DNA from: Roseiarcus sp963726105
Lineage (GTDB): Bacteria; Pseudomonadota; Alphaproteobacteria; Rhizobiales; Beijerinckiaceae
Length of the DNA stretch: 64,000 nucleotides
NCBI GenBank assembly: GCA_963726105.1
Contig: CAVSBJ010000026.1
Coordinates: forward strand, 372,001-436,000
Direction of reading: 5' to 3'
Made by a program: the position numbers and the translations under genes
The notes under the pieces: model-generated
What the model was told of the DNA's origin: nothing
What the model saw: the letters and a program-made list of their open reading frames with translations, nothing else
The model's database searches: none
Shown here: piece after piece, positions 7,697 to 16,783 of the stretch
How positions within the stretch are numbered: position 1 is the stretch's first letter
How the letters are laid out: every line of letters begins with the position of its first letter

Positions 7697-7905
7697 CCCG
7701 CCGACGCGCCGCGATCACGCAAGCCGATGTGGGCCGCGCCGCTCGCGCGGCAAGGGCGCTTGGCCCGGAATGGTACGTCGAAATTGAAACCGGGACCGGG
7801 ACCATTCGCGTCATGCAGGCGCCGCCGGACCGGCCATCGCCAGCGCACGACCACGAATGCGAAGTCGAGCCTCAGTTCGCGCGCGGGCTCGCCATTCCGC
7901 CATAG
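7693..7905 (+). CDS. Small protein preceding the integrase
   Basis: A 70-residue protein whose ATG overlaps the TGA of the regulator gene (ATGA). The start MTRRRAAITQADVGRAARAA resembles a family of short proteins found directly before integrases in Hyphomicrobiales prophages, in which an N-terminal helix is followed by a short beta region (YVEIETGTGTIRVM). The function is unknown. It ends 8 bases before the integrase start. Confidence 0.6.
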   Translation: MTRRRAAITQADVGRAARAARALGPEWYVEIETGTGTIRVMQAPPDRPSPAHDHECEVEPQFARGLAIPP

Positions 7906-7913
7906 GTGATTCG

Positions 7914-8970
7914 ATGCCGCCAAAGCTGCCACCGTTCCTTCATCGTGAGATCAACCGCCATGGTCGGCCGGTCTGGTATTTCAGGCGCGGCCATGGTCGG
8001 CGCATCCGCCTTCCGGGCCAATATGGATCGGCTGACTTTCTGGCCGCTTATGACGCCGCTCTGGGAGGCCGCGCCAAGGCCCACAAAAGCGCGCCCAGCG
8101 GCTCCTTCGCGTGGGGGCTGTCCGTTGTACCGGCAGAGCCAGACTTGGGGCGCGCTCAGCCCCGCGACGCGCCGACAGCGGGACAATATCTTCGCCCGGA
8201 TCGCGAAGACTCATGGCGAGACGCTGCTTAGTGCATGGAAGAGGGGCGACATAGCCGCCGGGCGAGACAAGCGCGCCGCTACGCCGGCCGCAGCAAAACA
8301 CTTTGTCGCCGCGCTGCGCGGATTGTTCCATTGGCTTGTCGAGAGCGGACTCGTCGCCTCCGATCCGACCCCGGGAATAACCGTCGTCAGGCCGAAGACG
8401 GACGGGTTCGCGGTCTGGACCGAAGACGACGAACAGAAATTCTGCCGCCGTTGGCCGCTCGGCACGAGAGAGAGGGTGGCGTTCGCCGTATTGCGGGAGA
8501 CCGGGCTGAGACGGGGCGACGCCGTTCGTGTCGGGCGTCCGCATTTGCGCGACGGCGTTCTCCGGTTCGCCACCGAAAAGACTTCGGAGCGTGTCAGCGT
8601 CGCCGTGTCGCCAGCGCTCGCCGAGGCGCTCGCAGCCGGCCCGTGCGGCGAACTGACGTTTATCGCCACAACGGACGGCCGGCCGATGAGCAAGGAAAGC
8701 TTCGGTAATTGGTTCGGCGAGACCGCCAAGGCGGCGGGAGTGAACAAGAGCCCGCATGGCCTTCGCAAGGCGGCGGCGACGGCCGACGCGCTCGCCGGAT
8801 GGACCGATGCCGAGCTTGACGCCAAGTACGGATGGACGGGCCGGAAAATCGCGTCCCTTTACACTCGAGGAGCAAACCGCGAGCGGCTGTCCTTGGCGGC
8901 GGCGAAGCGTACGCAAGGCGAACAGCAAGTCCCGCACCTTGTGGGGAACCTTCCCGCACCTCGTAAATAG
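7914..8970 (+). pseudogene. Tyrosine site-specific integrase, frameshifted
   Basis: The reading starts at the ATG at 7914 (MPPKLPPFLHREINRHGRPV), typical for this family, but the frame changes at a run of five G (8113-8117). With four G the sequence reads FAWGCPLYRQSQTW and joins the downstream frame LSPATRRQRDNIFARI without a gap. The catalytic core contains RETGLRRGDAV, HGLRKAAATADA and a C-terminal YTRGANRE tyrosine region. It would integrate the element at the adjacent tRNA. A sequence error in the homopolymer is as likely as real inactivation. Confidence 0.85.
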
Positions 8971-8991
8971 TTCAACAGCTTAGACGGATGC

Positions 8992-9067
8992 TGGTGGGCC
9001 GGGCAGGACTCGAACCTGCAACCAGACCGTTATGAGCGGCCGGCTCTAACCATTGAGCTACCGGCCC
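8992..9067 (-). tRNA. tRNA with CAU anticodon (probably tRNA-Ile2, else tRNA-Met)
   Basis: Folded by eye on the minus strand: acceptor GGGCCGG with CCGGCCC, D-arm with AATGGTTAGA, anticodon stem GGCCG/CGGTC with loop CTCATAA, T-arm GCAGG-TTCGAGT-CCTGC, discriminator A and encoded CCA. The D-arm and the CTCATAA loop resemble Ile2 tRNAs that are read after lysidine modification; the elongator Met tRNA is the alternative. The 3' end faces the integrase, making it the probable attachment site. Confidence 0.9.
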
Positions 9068-9265
9068 GTCCGGCGCGCCTCGCGAGGGTAAAGCGCAAAA
9101 CGTGCGCGGTGGCAATGCGGTCTCGCAGGAACGGGCCGGCCGCCCGCGCCCATCCGTTCGAGGCCGCCGGGCCATCGGCGAGAACGAGTAAATCGTCGAG
9201 CGGTCAGCCCGGATTTGGTTTCGCTCGGGCGTTGGGGAACGTTCCCAGTTCTCCGTGGGCGCGCC

Positions 9266-10243
9266 TTAGTTCAGGATCGACGTCGGCCGTCGCGCGGCCG
9301 GGGGCGTGTCCTCAAAGCCGACCGCGCGCTCGACGATGTAGAGCGGCCGGCCTTTCGCCTCGGCGTAAATGCGCCCGACATAGAGCCCGATGACGCCGGT
9401 CATCAGCATGTTGGCGCCGCCGAGCGCGGCGATGATCACGATCGTCGAGCTCCAGCCGCGCTCGAGGCTCGGGTCGCCGAGCGCCCACCGCCCGATCACG
9501 CTCAGTCCGTAGAGGAACGCGAGCGCGGACACAGCGACGCCGGCCCACAGCGCAAGGCGCAGCGGCGCGTCGGAGAACGAGATGATTCCGTTCGCCGCGA
9601 GGCCGACCATTTTGCGAAGCGAATACTTGCTCTCGCCCGCGGCGCGCGGCGGGCGATCGAAGATCACCGTTCCCTGTCGGAACCCGATCCAGGCGAACAT
9701 GCCGCGCACGTACCGGTCGCGCTCGGGCATCGCGAGAAAGCCGTCGAGCGCCTTGCGATCGACCAAGCGGAAATCGCCGGCGCTGCGCGGCGTCGGGATG
9801 TCGCCCAGCCGCCCCATGAGGCGATAGAAGAGATCCGCCGTTGCGCGCTTGAACCGGCTTTCGCCTTGACGCGAGGCGCGCTCGGCCGACACGACGTCGT
9901 AGCCCTCCTTCCATTTGGCGATCATCTCCAAGACGACCTCGGGCGGGTCCTGCAGATCGGCGTCCATCACGATGACCGCACGGCCGGCGGCGTGATTGAG
10001 CCCGACGGTGATTGCGATCTGGTGGCCGAAATTGCGCGACAGCTTGATCAGCCGGTAGCGCTTGTCGGCGCGTGCTTTGGCCTCGATCACGATTGCGCTC
10101 GTGTCTCGAGATCCGTCGTCGACGACGATCACCTCGCTCTGCGCGTCGAGCGAATCGAGGAGCGCGTCCAGCCGCCGGAGCAGGACGGGGATGACGGCCT
10201 CCTCGTTGAAGATCGGCACGACGAGGGAATAAGTCGGCGGCAT
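9266..10243 (-). CDS. Family 2 glycosyltransferase, polyprenyl-phosphate type (GtrB-like)
   Basis: A 325-residue protein. The N-terminal GT-A domain has YSLVVPIFNEE, VIVVDDGSRD, the LSRNFGHQIAI segment and the metal-binding DADLQDPPE. Around residue 165 is a RYVRGMFAWIGFRQ region typical of GtrB/DPM1-like enzymes. Two C-terminal membrane helices follow (about 232-250 and 263-290). Such enzymes transfer a sugar from a nucleotide donor to undecaprenyl phosphate at the inner membrane for surface glycan modification. It stands alone between the tRNA and a divergent peptidase gene. Confidence 0.85.
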   Translation of the reverse strand: MPPTYSLVVPIFNEEAVIPVLLRRLDALLDSLDAQSEVIVVDDGSRDTSAIVIEAKARADKRYRLIKLSRNFGHQIAITVGLNHAAGRAVIVMDADLQDPPEVVLEMIAKWKEGYDVVSAERASRQGESRFKRATADLFYRLMGRLGDIPTPRSAGDFRLVDRKALDGFLAMPERDRYVRGMFAWIGFRQGTVIFDRPPRAAGESKYSLRKMVGLAANGIISFSDAPLRLALWAGVAVSALAFLYGLSVIGRWALGDPSLERGWSSTIVIIAALGGANMLMTGVIGLYVGRIYAEAKGRPLYIVERAVGFEDTPPAARRPTSILN

Positions 10244-10402
10244 TGGAGGCGGCCCTGTCCGGATACTAAAGTCCAGACATTGTCTGGCAAAGACCTCAAC
10301 AAAGGCTTTGCGGCGCGCGGCGCCGGGCGAGCCGCTACTCCGGCAACGCTTTGTCTGATACAGAGTTAAGGTGCGTTAACCGGCGTTTGCTCGGAGTTGG
10401 CC

Positions 10403-11263
10403 ATGGAATACGACAACATGCCGTCCTCCTCGAATATCGAGGATCGGCGGGGACAGCGCGGCGGGGCGGTCGGCGCCGGCGGACTGGGCATCGGCGCCAT
10501 CGTTGTCATTTTCGCCATCAGTTATTTCACCGGCATTTCGCCTCAGGTGCTCATCAGCGGGGCTGAAATGATGGGGGTCGGGCAACAGAGCGCGCCGCCG
10601 CCGACAAGCGCGCCCCCCGACCCGAACGACCCGATGCGCGGTTTTCTCTCCAAGGTCGTCGGCAGCACCGAGGCCGTCTGGGCGGAAGTGCTGCCGGCGC
10701 AGGCGCACGTGCAATACCAGCCTGCGCCGCTGGTCATCTATGACGGAGCGACCCGATCGGGCTGCGGCGGAGCCCAATCGGCGATGGGCCCGTTCTACTG
10801 CCCGATCGACAAGAAGGTTTATCTAGACACCTCGTTCTTCCGCGATATGAAAAACAAGTACGGCGGCGGCGGCGATTTCGCTTACGCTTACGTGGTCGCG
10901 CATGAGATCGGCCATCACGTGCAGGACGTACTCGGCATTCTCGACAAGGTCGACACTATGAAGCAGCGGGTGAGCCAGACCCAGGCCAACGCGCTGTCCG
11001 TCAGGGTCGAACTGCAGGCCGATTGCTTGGCCGGCGTGTGGGCCAACCACGCGAACGACAAATGGAAGATCCTCCAACCGGGTGACGTCGAGAAGGCGCT
11101 GGCGACGGCGCAAGCGATCGGCGACGACCGGCTGCAGACCGCCGCCCGCGGCTATGCCGTGCCCGACAGCTTCACCCATGGCTCCTCGGCGCAACGGCAA
11201 AAATGGCTGACCGCCGGCCTCAAGAGCGGCGATATCAACGACTGCGACACATTCTCGAACTGA
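10403..11263 (+). CDS. ypfJ: Neutral zinc metallopeptidase, YpfJ family
   Basis: The start is the ATG at 10403 with GGAG six bases upstream. A hydrophilic head (NIEDRRGQRGG) is followed by one membrane helix at about 30-50, then a Pro-rich linker and the peptidase domain. Family marks seen are SGCGGAQSAMGPFYCPIDKKVYLD, the zinc-binding HEIGHH near residue 169 and the third-ligand region ELQADCLAGVWA. The length of 286 residues fits the family. The substrate is unknown. It is a single-gene unit. Confidence 0.9.
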   Translation: MEYDNMPSSSNIEDRRGQRGGAVGAGGLGIGAIVVIFAISYFTGISPQVLISGAEMMGVGQQSAPPPTSAPPDPNDPMRGFLSKVVGSTEAVWAEVLPAQAHVQYQPAPLVIYDGATRSGCGGAQSAMGPFYCPIDKKVYLDTSFFRDMKNKYGGGGDFAYAYVVAHEIGHHVQDVLGILDKVDTMKQRVSQTQANALSVRVELQADCLAGVWANHANDKWKILQPGDVEKALATAQAIGDDRLQTAARGYAVPDSFTHGSSAQRQKWLTAGLKSGDINDCDTFSN

Positions 11264-11463
11264 GCGGCGGAGACAAGATCGCGCTTCCGCGTTCGCCACT
11301 GGCGCGGCTCACAAGACCCATCGCTTCTATGGGGAAGCGCGGTTTGCCACGCTTGCCGCCTCCGCATTGGCCCTCCACCCTTGAGGCGGCGCCACCCTTG
11401 ACGCGGCATACCAGCGGGCCTATCTCTTGTTCATGATTTGTTCCAAATCTTCCCTCACGGAAC

Positions 11464-12618
11464 ATGCCCATGAACCCGTCCCTGAGCCGAACGTCTGCCG
11501 CCGATCCGCGCCATCGCCCTGAGGCCATCGCCGAACGCATCCTGCCCGCCGACCGCAGGCGCGGACGCGGCGCCGCGACCAACGCGACCGGCCGTTTCGA
11601 GCTTCAGAAGCGCGAGGGTTTCGATGACGGCTGGACGCTCGACGAAGCGCCGGAGCCGTTGGCGACCGAGCTCACGTGGGAGAAGCCCAAGGCAATCATT
11701 ACGCGCAACGAGTCACCCGACATTGGCTTCGACCGCTCGATCAACCCGTATCGCGGCTGCGAGCATGGCTGCTTTTATTGCTATGCCCGGCCAACTCACA
11801 CCTATCTCGGGCTCTCGGCCGGGCTCGATTTTGAAACCAAGCTGTTCGCCAAGGAGGGCGCCGCCGAACTTCTGAAGCGGGAGCTTGCCTCGGCAAAGTA
11901 TCGGCCGGCGCCGATCGCCTTCGGCGCCAACACGGACCCCTATCAGCCGATCGAGCGGCAATATCGCATCACCCGGTCGCTGATCGAGACACTTTCCCAG
12001 GCCCGGCACCCGCTCACCATCGTCACCAAATCGAACCTCATCCTGCGCGACCTCGACCTCCTGGCGCCAATGGCGCGCGACGGCCTGGTCAAGGTCTTCG
12101 TCTCGGTGACCACGCTCGATCGCGGGCTCGCTCGCCAGATGGAGCCGCGCGCGCCGACGCCCCAGAAAAGGCTCGAAGCGATCGAGGCGCTCAACGGCGC
12201 CGGCGTGCCCGCGGGCGTAATGGCGGCGCCGGTCATTCCAGCGATCAACGACGAGGAATTGGAGACGATCCTGACCCGCGCCTATTCGGCAGGGGCCCGT
12301 GAGGGAAGCTATGTCGTGCTGCGCCTGCCGAACGAATTGCGCGACATGTTCCGCGAATGGCTGCAAGTCCACTATCCCGACCGCCTCAAGCGCGCGGTGT
12401 CGCTCATGCAGTCGATGCGCGAGGGCAAGGATTATGAGGCCCAGTGGGGCCGGCGTATGGCGGGTTCAGGCCCCTATGCCTGGATGATCGGGCGCCGGTT
12501 CGAGATGGCCGCGCGCCGGCTCGGTTTCTCCCAGACGTCGCGGACGCTGCGCACCGACTTGTTCCGCAAGCCGGGAATCGCGCCGAGCGCGGCCGGCGGG
12601 CAACTCAGCCTGTTCTGA
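11464..12618 (+). CDS. Radical SAM protein, PA0069/Rv2578c family
   Basis: A 384-residue protein; ATG codons at 11464 and 11470 are both possible. After a disordered head come NATGRFE and SINPYRGCEHGCFYCYARPTH, which holds the CxxxCxxC cluster for the iron-sulfur centre. The remaining sequence (FGANTDPYQPIE, TKSNLILRDLDLL) matches the SplB-like PA0069 family of uncertain function. It ends with a QLSLF tail, which looks like a sliding-clamp-binding peptide; that reading is inference. It stands alone. Confidence 0.9.
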   Translation: MPMNPSLSRTSAADPRHRPEAIAERILPADRRRGRGAATNATGRFELQKREGFDDGWTLDEAPEPLATELTWEKPKAIITRNESPDIGFDRSINPYRGCEHGCFYCYARPTHTYLGLSAGLDFETKLFAKEGAAELLKRELASAKYRPAPIAFGANTDPYQPIERQYRITRSLIETLSQARHPLTIVTKSNLILRDLDLLAPMARDGLVKVFVSVTTLDRGLARQMEPRAPTPQKRLEAIEALNGAGVPAGVMAAPVIPAINDEELETILTRAYSAGAREGSYVVLRLPNELRDMFREWLQVHYPDRLKRAVSLMQSMREGKDYEAQWGRRMAGSGPYAWMIGRRFEMAARRLGFSQTSRTLRTDLFRKPGIAPSAAGGQLSLF

Positions 12619-12797
12619 CCAAATCCGCTGCCTGTTCAGTCGGCTTCAGTCCCGGCCGCGGTCGCTGATTGCCCCGCGCAGGGCATCAGGATCGCCGATG
12701 GACTGGGCTCTCGTGCCCGACCGCCAGAAGGATCGCTTCGAGCGAGCGACCTCACGCGATTGTGAGCATGGGCCGCCGGCACCTCGCCTCAAGGCCG

Positions 12798-13016
12798 TCA
12801 GCCCGCTGTCGGATTGTCGTCAACCAAGCCGCGCCGCCGGCATCTAAGGATGCTGGATCTCTCGGCCGGATCCCGCCAATGTAGCATGGCCTCGAGGCAA
12901 TGGTCCTCGTCTTGCTCGATCTCGGTCATGCAGTGCGGCCGCAATCTGAGGAGGACGTCGATTCTACGCCATGAAGGCAGCGCCCGCAGCTTCTCTCCCA
13001 TTGTGAACATCGGCAT
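12798..13016 (-). CDS. Hypothetical protein, 72 aa
   Basis: The only frame in the 12619-13244 gap with a good start: ATG at 13016, preceded by GGAGG at about 6 bases. The sequence is charged (MPMFTMGEKLRALPSWRRID, then HCMTEIEQDEDHCLEAMLHW) with no recognised domain. The rest of the gap shows nothing I can assign. Confidence 0.35.
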   Translation of the reverse strand: MPMFTMGEKLRALPSWRRIDVLLRLRPHCMTEIEQDEDHCLEAMLHWRDPAERSSILRCRRRGLVDDNPTAG

Positions 13017-13244
13017 TGTCGCCTCCGTTCCCAGCCACGGGATTAATGCAGCCCGCTCACCTCCGTTCCCCGAGCGGTGCGAAATAATAGAGCAGGTCGC
13101 CTGTCCCTAAACGAAAGCGTATGCCTCAATTGCGGCGGGCGTATTGCGGCTGGTGACTAGGGGCAGGGATTAAATCATGACGGTCCGGCGGCGTATGTGC
13201 ATGCCGTGGCTGCGCAATTACGAGGCGCTCATCGTCCCGATGAT

Positions 13245-13832
13245 TTAGGCGATTGCCCCAGGCCAGCGCCTGGCGACTTCCTCGCGCACGGGCGTCTCGA
13301 CCTCGGGCGGCGCCTTGCGGATATAAGCGAGCGCTTGCGCGAACTTCGCCGGGTCTTCCCCCTCCAGTGTTTCGAGATATTGCAGGGCGGCGGAGACGGA
13401 GAACGGCTCGCCGCCCTTGCCCCACTCATCAAAATTACTGGTGAGCGCAGTCCAGATCGCGGCGTCATAGCCGAGTGACTCGGTCCATGCGCCGATTGTC
13501 GCGACAACCTGTGGATGGCTCCGCATAGCGATGTCGCTCTGTCGGTTAGACGCGGATTCTACGAAGCCTATCGCCCTCGCATCCGCCATTCCCTCTCTCC
13601 GGCAAAGATTATCCATCGCCGCATCGAGGCTTTCGAGCGCACTCGGCGCTGAGTAAGTCTTGCAGAGTGCGCCAAAGGTTTCGTCGATCGCGAGCGTCAG
13701 CCGTCCGTCGCTCGAAACACGACAGAACTCGATCGGCAGGAGCGGCCCGTTGGCCATGAATGTGGCCGCGATTTGCAGATCGCGCGGATCCCACACCGAC
13801 GATCCCCACGCCAGGACGACACTCTTCACCAT
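13245..13832 (-). CDS. Hypothetical protein, 195 aa
   Basis: The start is the ATG at 13832 (MVKSVVLAWGSSVWDPRDLQ) with an AAGGAG ribosome site; the longer frame upstream runs through an intergenic repeat. The sequence is globular with no signal peptide or membrane segment. The middle, about 30-110, has a GFVESASNRQSDIAMRSHPQ stretch. I do not recognise the family. Confidence 0.65.
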   Translation of the reverse strand: MVKSVVLAWGSSVWDPRDLQIAATFMANGPLLPIEFCRVSSDGRLTLAIDETFGALCKTYSAPSALESLDAAMDNLCRREGMADARAIGFVESASNRQSDIAMRSHPQVVATIGAWTESLGYDAAIWTALTSNFDEWGKGGEPFSVSAALQYLETLEGEDPAKFAQALAYIRKAPPEVETPVREEVARRWPGAIA

Positions 13833-13902
13833 CTGTCTCCTTGAAGCCTTCGGCCCACAGGTTGCGGGTCGCTGCAAGCGATCCGTTGGCGCTGTTCGCC
13901 TG

Positions 13903-13970
13903 TCATGCCCGCGAAAGCGGGCATCCAGCAAGGCCCTGATGGTCTGGATTCCGCTTGCGCGGGAATGACA
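13903..13970. repeat. Intergenic palindromic repeat (REP-like)
   Basis: It begins TGTCATGCCCGCGAAAGCGGG and ends CGCTTGCGCGGGAATGACA, so its ends are inverted copies with internal CCCGC/GCGGG hairpins. This is a common dispersed repeat layout in alphaproteobacterial genomes. It sits just upstream of the 195-residue gene. Confidence 0.7.
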
Positions 13971-14019
13971 AGCCCCGTCGAAAGCCATACTCTCTGAGAG
14001 AGCGGAGCTCTACACGATC

Positions 14020-15480
14020 TCAGGCGTAGAAAACCTTGCCCGGATTGAACAGGTTCTGCGGGTCGAACGAGGCCTTGACACGCCGCATGAGGTCAATCGC
14101 GACCGGGCCATGCTCCTCTTCCATATATTCGCGCTTCTTCTGCCCGACGCCGTGCTCCCCGGTGCAGGTGCCCCCCATGGCGATGGCGCGGTGCGCGAGG
14201 CGGGAGGCGAACGCGTCCGCCGCCTCGATCTCGGTCTTGTTGTTGAGGTCAATGAGCGGGGTGACGTGAAAATTGCCATCGCCCACATGGCCGACAATCG
14301 GCGCGATCAGGCCGCTCCGCTTGATGTCGTCGAGCGTCTCCTCGACGCAATCGGCAAGGCGGGAGATCGGCACGCAGGCGTCGGTGGCGAACGGCCGCGC
14401 GCCGGGCCTCAGGGTCATTTGCGACCAATAGGTGTCGTGACGCGCCTGCCAGAGCTTGGTGCGCTCCTCAGGCTTGGTCGCCGAGGCCAACGCCCCGCCG
14501 CCGTGGCTTGCGGCAATTTCGGCGAAGCGGCTAGCCTGTTCGGCGACGCTTTGCTCGGTGCCGTGGAACTCGACCAGGAGCAGCGGCTGTTCGGGCAAGG
14601 AGGTATGCGAATAAGTGTTGAAGGCGCGCACCGAGAGCGTGTCGATGAGCTCGATGCGGGCGATCGGCAGGCCCGACTGAATGGTCTCGATCGTCGTCTC
14701 GCAAGCGGCGCGGATGCTGGGAAACGAGCAATGGCCGGCGGCGATCGCCTCGGGAATGCCGGAAAGCTTGAGCGTCACCTCGACAATGACGCCAAGCGTG
14801 CCTTCGGCGCCGATGAACATATGGGTGAGATCGTATCCAGCTGAGGACTTCTTCGCCCGCGTTCCGGTGCGCAGGAACGATCCGTCGGCGACGACCACGC
14901 CGAGCGACAGCACGAGGTCCTTCATCGTGCCGTAGCGCACCGCGTTGGTGCCCGAGGCGCGGGTCGCGGCCATGCCGCCGAGCGAAGCATCGGCGCCCGG
15001 ATCGATCGGGAAGAAGAGCCCGCTGTCGCGCAAGTGCTCGTTGAGATGCTTGCGGGTGACGCCGGGCTCGACGACGCAATCGAGATCGTCCGCGTTGACG
15101 GCGAGAACATTGTTCATGCGCGAGAGGTCGAGCGAGACGCCGCCATGCGTGGCGTTGACATGGCCTTCGAGCGACGAGCCGACGCCAAACGGGACGATCG
15201 GCGCGTCGTGCCGGGCGCAAAGCTTCACCAGGTCGACGACGTCCTCTTTGGACTCGGCGAAGACCACCGCGTCCGGCGGCTCGTTTTTGAGCCACGTCAG
15301 CGTGTGCCCATGCGCCTGGCGGATGGCGTCGGAGGCGGTGAAGCGGTTGCCGAAGCGGGCGGCGAGATCGGAATTGAGGGCGGCGACCGCGTCGCTCGAA
15401 AGGCGGCCTTGGCGCTGGCGGACAGAAAGTTGGGTCACTGGGCTTCGCTGTTGTTTGGAGGCTCCGAAGATTAGCCGCAT
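14020..15480 (-). CDS. FAD-linked oxidase, D-lactate dehydrogenase/GlcD-like
   Basis: About 486 residues from the ATG at 15480; a start a few codons later is possible. The N-terminal FAD-binding PCMH domain shows PFGVGSSLEGHV, DPGADASLGGMAATRASGTNA and FIGAEGTLGVIVEVTLKLS. The C-terminal FAD-oxidase domain ends with GTCTGEHGVGQKK and FDPQNLFNPGKVF. Such enzymes oxidise D-2-hydroxy acids such as D-lactate or glycolate and pass electrons to cytochrome or quinone. It is divergent from the epoxide-hydrolase-like gene, and no GlcE/GlcF partners are nearby. Confidence 0.9.
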   Translation of the reverse strand: MRLIFGASKQQRSPVTQLSVRQRQGRLSSDAVAALNSDLAARFGNRFTASDAIRQAHGHTLTWLKNEPPDAVVFAESKEDVVDLVKLCARHDAPIVPFGVGSSLEGHVNATHGGVSLDLSRMNNVLAVNADDLDCVVEPGVTRKHLNEHLRDSGLFFPIDPGADASLGGMAATRASGTNAVRYGTMKDLVLSLGVVVADGSFLRTGTRAKKSSAGYDLTHMFIGAEGTLGVIVEVTLKLSGIPEAIAAGHCSFPSIRAACETTIETIQSGLPIARIELIDTLSVRAFNTYSHTSLPEQPLLLVEFHGTEQSVAEQASRFAEIAASHGGGALASATKPEERTKLWQARHDTYWSQMTLRPGARPFATDACVPISRLADCVEETLDDIKRSGLIAPIVGHVGDGNFHVTPLIDLNNKTEIEAADAFASRLAHRAIAMGGTCTGEHGVGQKKREYMEEEHGPVAIDLMRRVKASFDPQNLFNPGKVFYA

Positions 15481-15629
15481 CAGCGCACCCTGGCTAGCAC
15501 GAACGCCATGCTGACCTTGATGGAAGGTGAGGACGTCGAGGGCGGCTCCCGTGAAACCGACGGCTCCTCCGACTGTTCGTGTCGTCATCGAATTCGTGTA
15601 GATCCGTGTCCAACTGGAGGAGGCGACGC

Positions 15630-16760
15630 GTGACCGAAATCGTCCATCGCACCGTCGAGGCGAACGGAATCCCGATCCATCTCGCCGAAGCGGGTAGCGG
15701 ACCCGTCGTGCTCCTCTGCCACGGCTTTCCGGAATCCTGGTATTCGTGGCGCCATCAATTGAAGGCGCTCGCCGAGGCCGGCTATCGCGCCGTCGCGCCC
15801 GACATGCGCGGCTATGGCCAGACAGGCCAGCCGGAAGCCATCGACCAGTATACGCTGTTTCATCTTGTCGGCGACATGGTCGGCGTGCTCGACGCGCTCA
15901 GCGCGCCTGAGGCCGTTGTCGTCGGCCACGATTGGGGCGCACCGGTCGCCTGGCATTGCGCTCTTCTTCGGCCCGACCGCTTTCGCGCCGTTGCGGGTTT
16001 GAGCGTGCCCTTCGTTCCGCGCGGCTCCAAACGACCGACGAGCGTGATGCCGCTGAGCGAATCGTCGCTTTTTTATCAGCTTTATTTCCAGGCGCCGGGG
16101 GTCGCGGAGGCGGAGCTTGGGCGCGATCCGCGCGCGACGATCCGGCGGCTTCTCTATTCCGGGTCGGGCGATGTTCCGCGCAAGTCGGAGAACACGCTTG
16201 GCGATCAGGCGCCAGGCATGATCCCAAGGACGGGCGGCTTTCTCACCCGCACGATCGATCCGTCGACGCTGCCCGCCTGGCTCACGGAGGCGGACATCGT
16301 TTTCTTTGCCGGAGAATTCGCTCGTTCAGGCTTCCGCGGCGGGCTCAATTGGTATCGCAACATCGACCGCAACTGGGAGCTGCTCGCCCCCTTCGCCGGC
16401 GCGAAGGTGACGGTCCCAGCGCTTTACATGGCCGGCGACCGCGACCTCGTCGTCAAATTTCCGAGGATGGATCAGCTGATCGCGAACCTGAAGCTGTTCG
16501 TGCCCAACCTCGCGAAAACGATCATGCTTCCCGGCTGCGGCCATTGGACGCAACAAGAGCGTGCGCACGAGGTCAATGCAGCGCTGATCGCGTTTCTTCG
16601 CGACGTGGGCCAGCCTGAACTGCGCCTGATCGGCGTCGCGAGGAGCCGTAGGGCGTCGAATGACGCCCGTCTTTCGACGGGCTATGGGCGCGATGCGGCG
16701 ATCCAGGGATCGTTGGGCGCCCTGCTTCCCCCTGGACCGCTTCGCTTGCGTCCGCGATGA
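15630..16760 (+). CDS. Alpha/beta hydrolase, epoxide hydrolase-like
   Basis: The start is GTG at 15630, preceded by GGAGGAGG. The motifs are VLLCHGFPESWYSWRHQ with the HGFP oxyanion segment, the nucleophile elbow VVVGHDWGAPVAWH (Asp), the acid AGDRD and the base GCGHWTQQE. These fit soluble epoxide hydrolases. The enzyme fold should end near LIAFLRDVG; the last 40 or so residues (RSRRASNDARLSTG and on) are translated from an intergenic repeat and look like an accidental extension. Confidence 0.85.
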   Translation: MTEIVHRTVEANGIPIHLAEAGSGPVVLLCHGFPESWYSWRHQLKALAEAGYRAVAPDMRGYGQTGQPEAIDQYTLFHLVGDMVGVLDALSAPEAVVVGHDWGAPVAWHCALLRPDRFRAVAGLSVPFVPRGSKRPTSVMPLSESSLFYQLYFQAPGVAEAELGRDPRATIRRLLYSGSGDVPRKSENTLGDQAPGMIPRTGGFLTRTIDPSTLPAWLTEADIVFFAGEFARSGFRGGLNWYRNIDRNWELLAPFAGAKVTVPALYMAGDRDLVVKFPRMDQLIANLKLFVPNLAKTIMLPGCGHWTQQERAHEVNAALIAFLRDVGQPELRLIGVARSRRASNDARLSTGYGRDAAIQGSLGALLPPGPLRLRPR

Positions 16761-16768
16761 CGGTCGCG
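16637..16768. repeat. Intergenic repeat, GTCGCGAGGAGCC type
   Basis: It starts with GTCGCGAGGAGCC, contains GATGCGGCGATCCAGGG and CCCTGGACCGCTTCG, and ends near CGATGACGG. The related copy at 39447-39570 shares the order 'GCGAGGAGCC, GGCGATCCAGG, CTGGA..GCTTC, C.ATGAC'. It overlaps the 3' end of the hydrolase gene. Confidence 0.6.
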
Positions 16769-16783
16769 GGCAGTGCGCCTAAG

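Larger units (their letters stand above)
1346..8991. mobile_element. Integrated phage-satellite-like element at tRNA-CAU
   Basis: The block is bounded on the right by a tRNA gene whose 3' end faces it. A tyrosine integrase sits 21 bp from the tRNA. Moving left come two small + strand genes, a divergent operator, then a long minus-strand series with ATGA overlaps: HTH protein, zinc-ribbon protein, ParB-MT-A70 fusion, D5 primase/helicase, Nu1-like small terminase and four small proteins. No capsid, portal, protease, tail, lysis or large-terminase gene is visible. Integrase plus primase plus small terminase without structural genes is the layout of phage-inducible islands or satellites; a decayed prophage is the alternative. 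The left end is a guess set at the last element-like gene. Both integrase and primase are frameshifted in this sequence. Confidence 0.7.

Noticed and set aside
1346..8991. Complete prophage
   Set aside because: No capsid, portal, tail, lysis or large terminase gene is visible in the block.
9215..10369. Long + strand reading frame opposite the glycosyltransferase
   Set aside because: It is an antisense shadow in GC-rich DNA; the minus strand has clear GT2 motifs.
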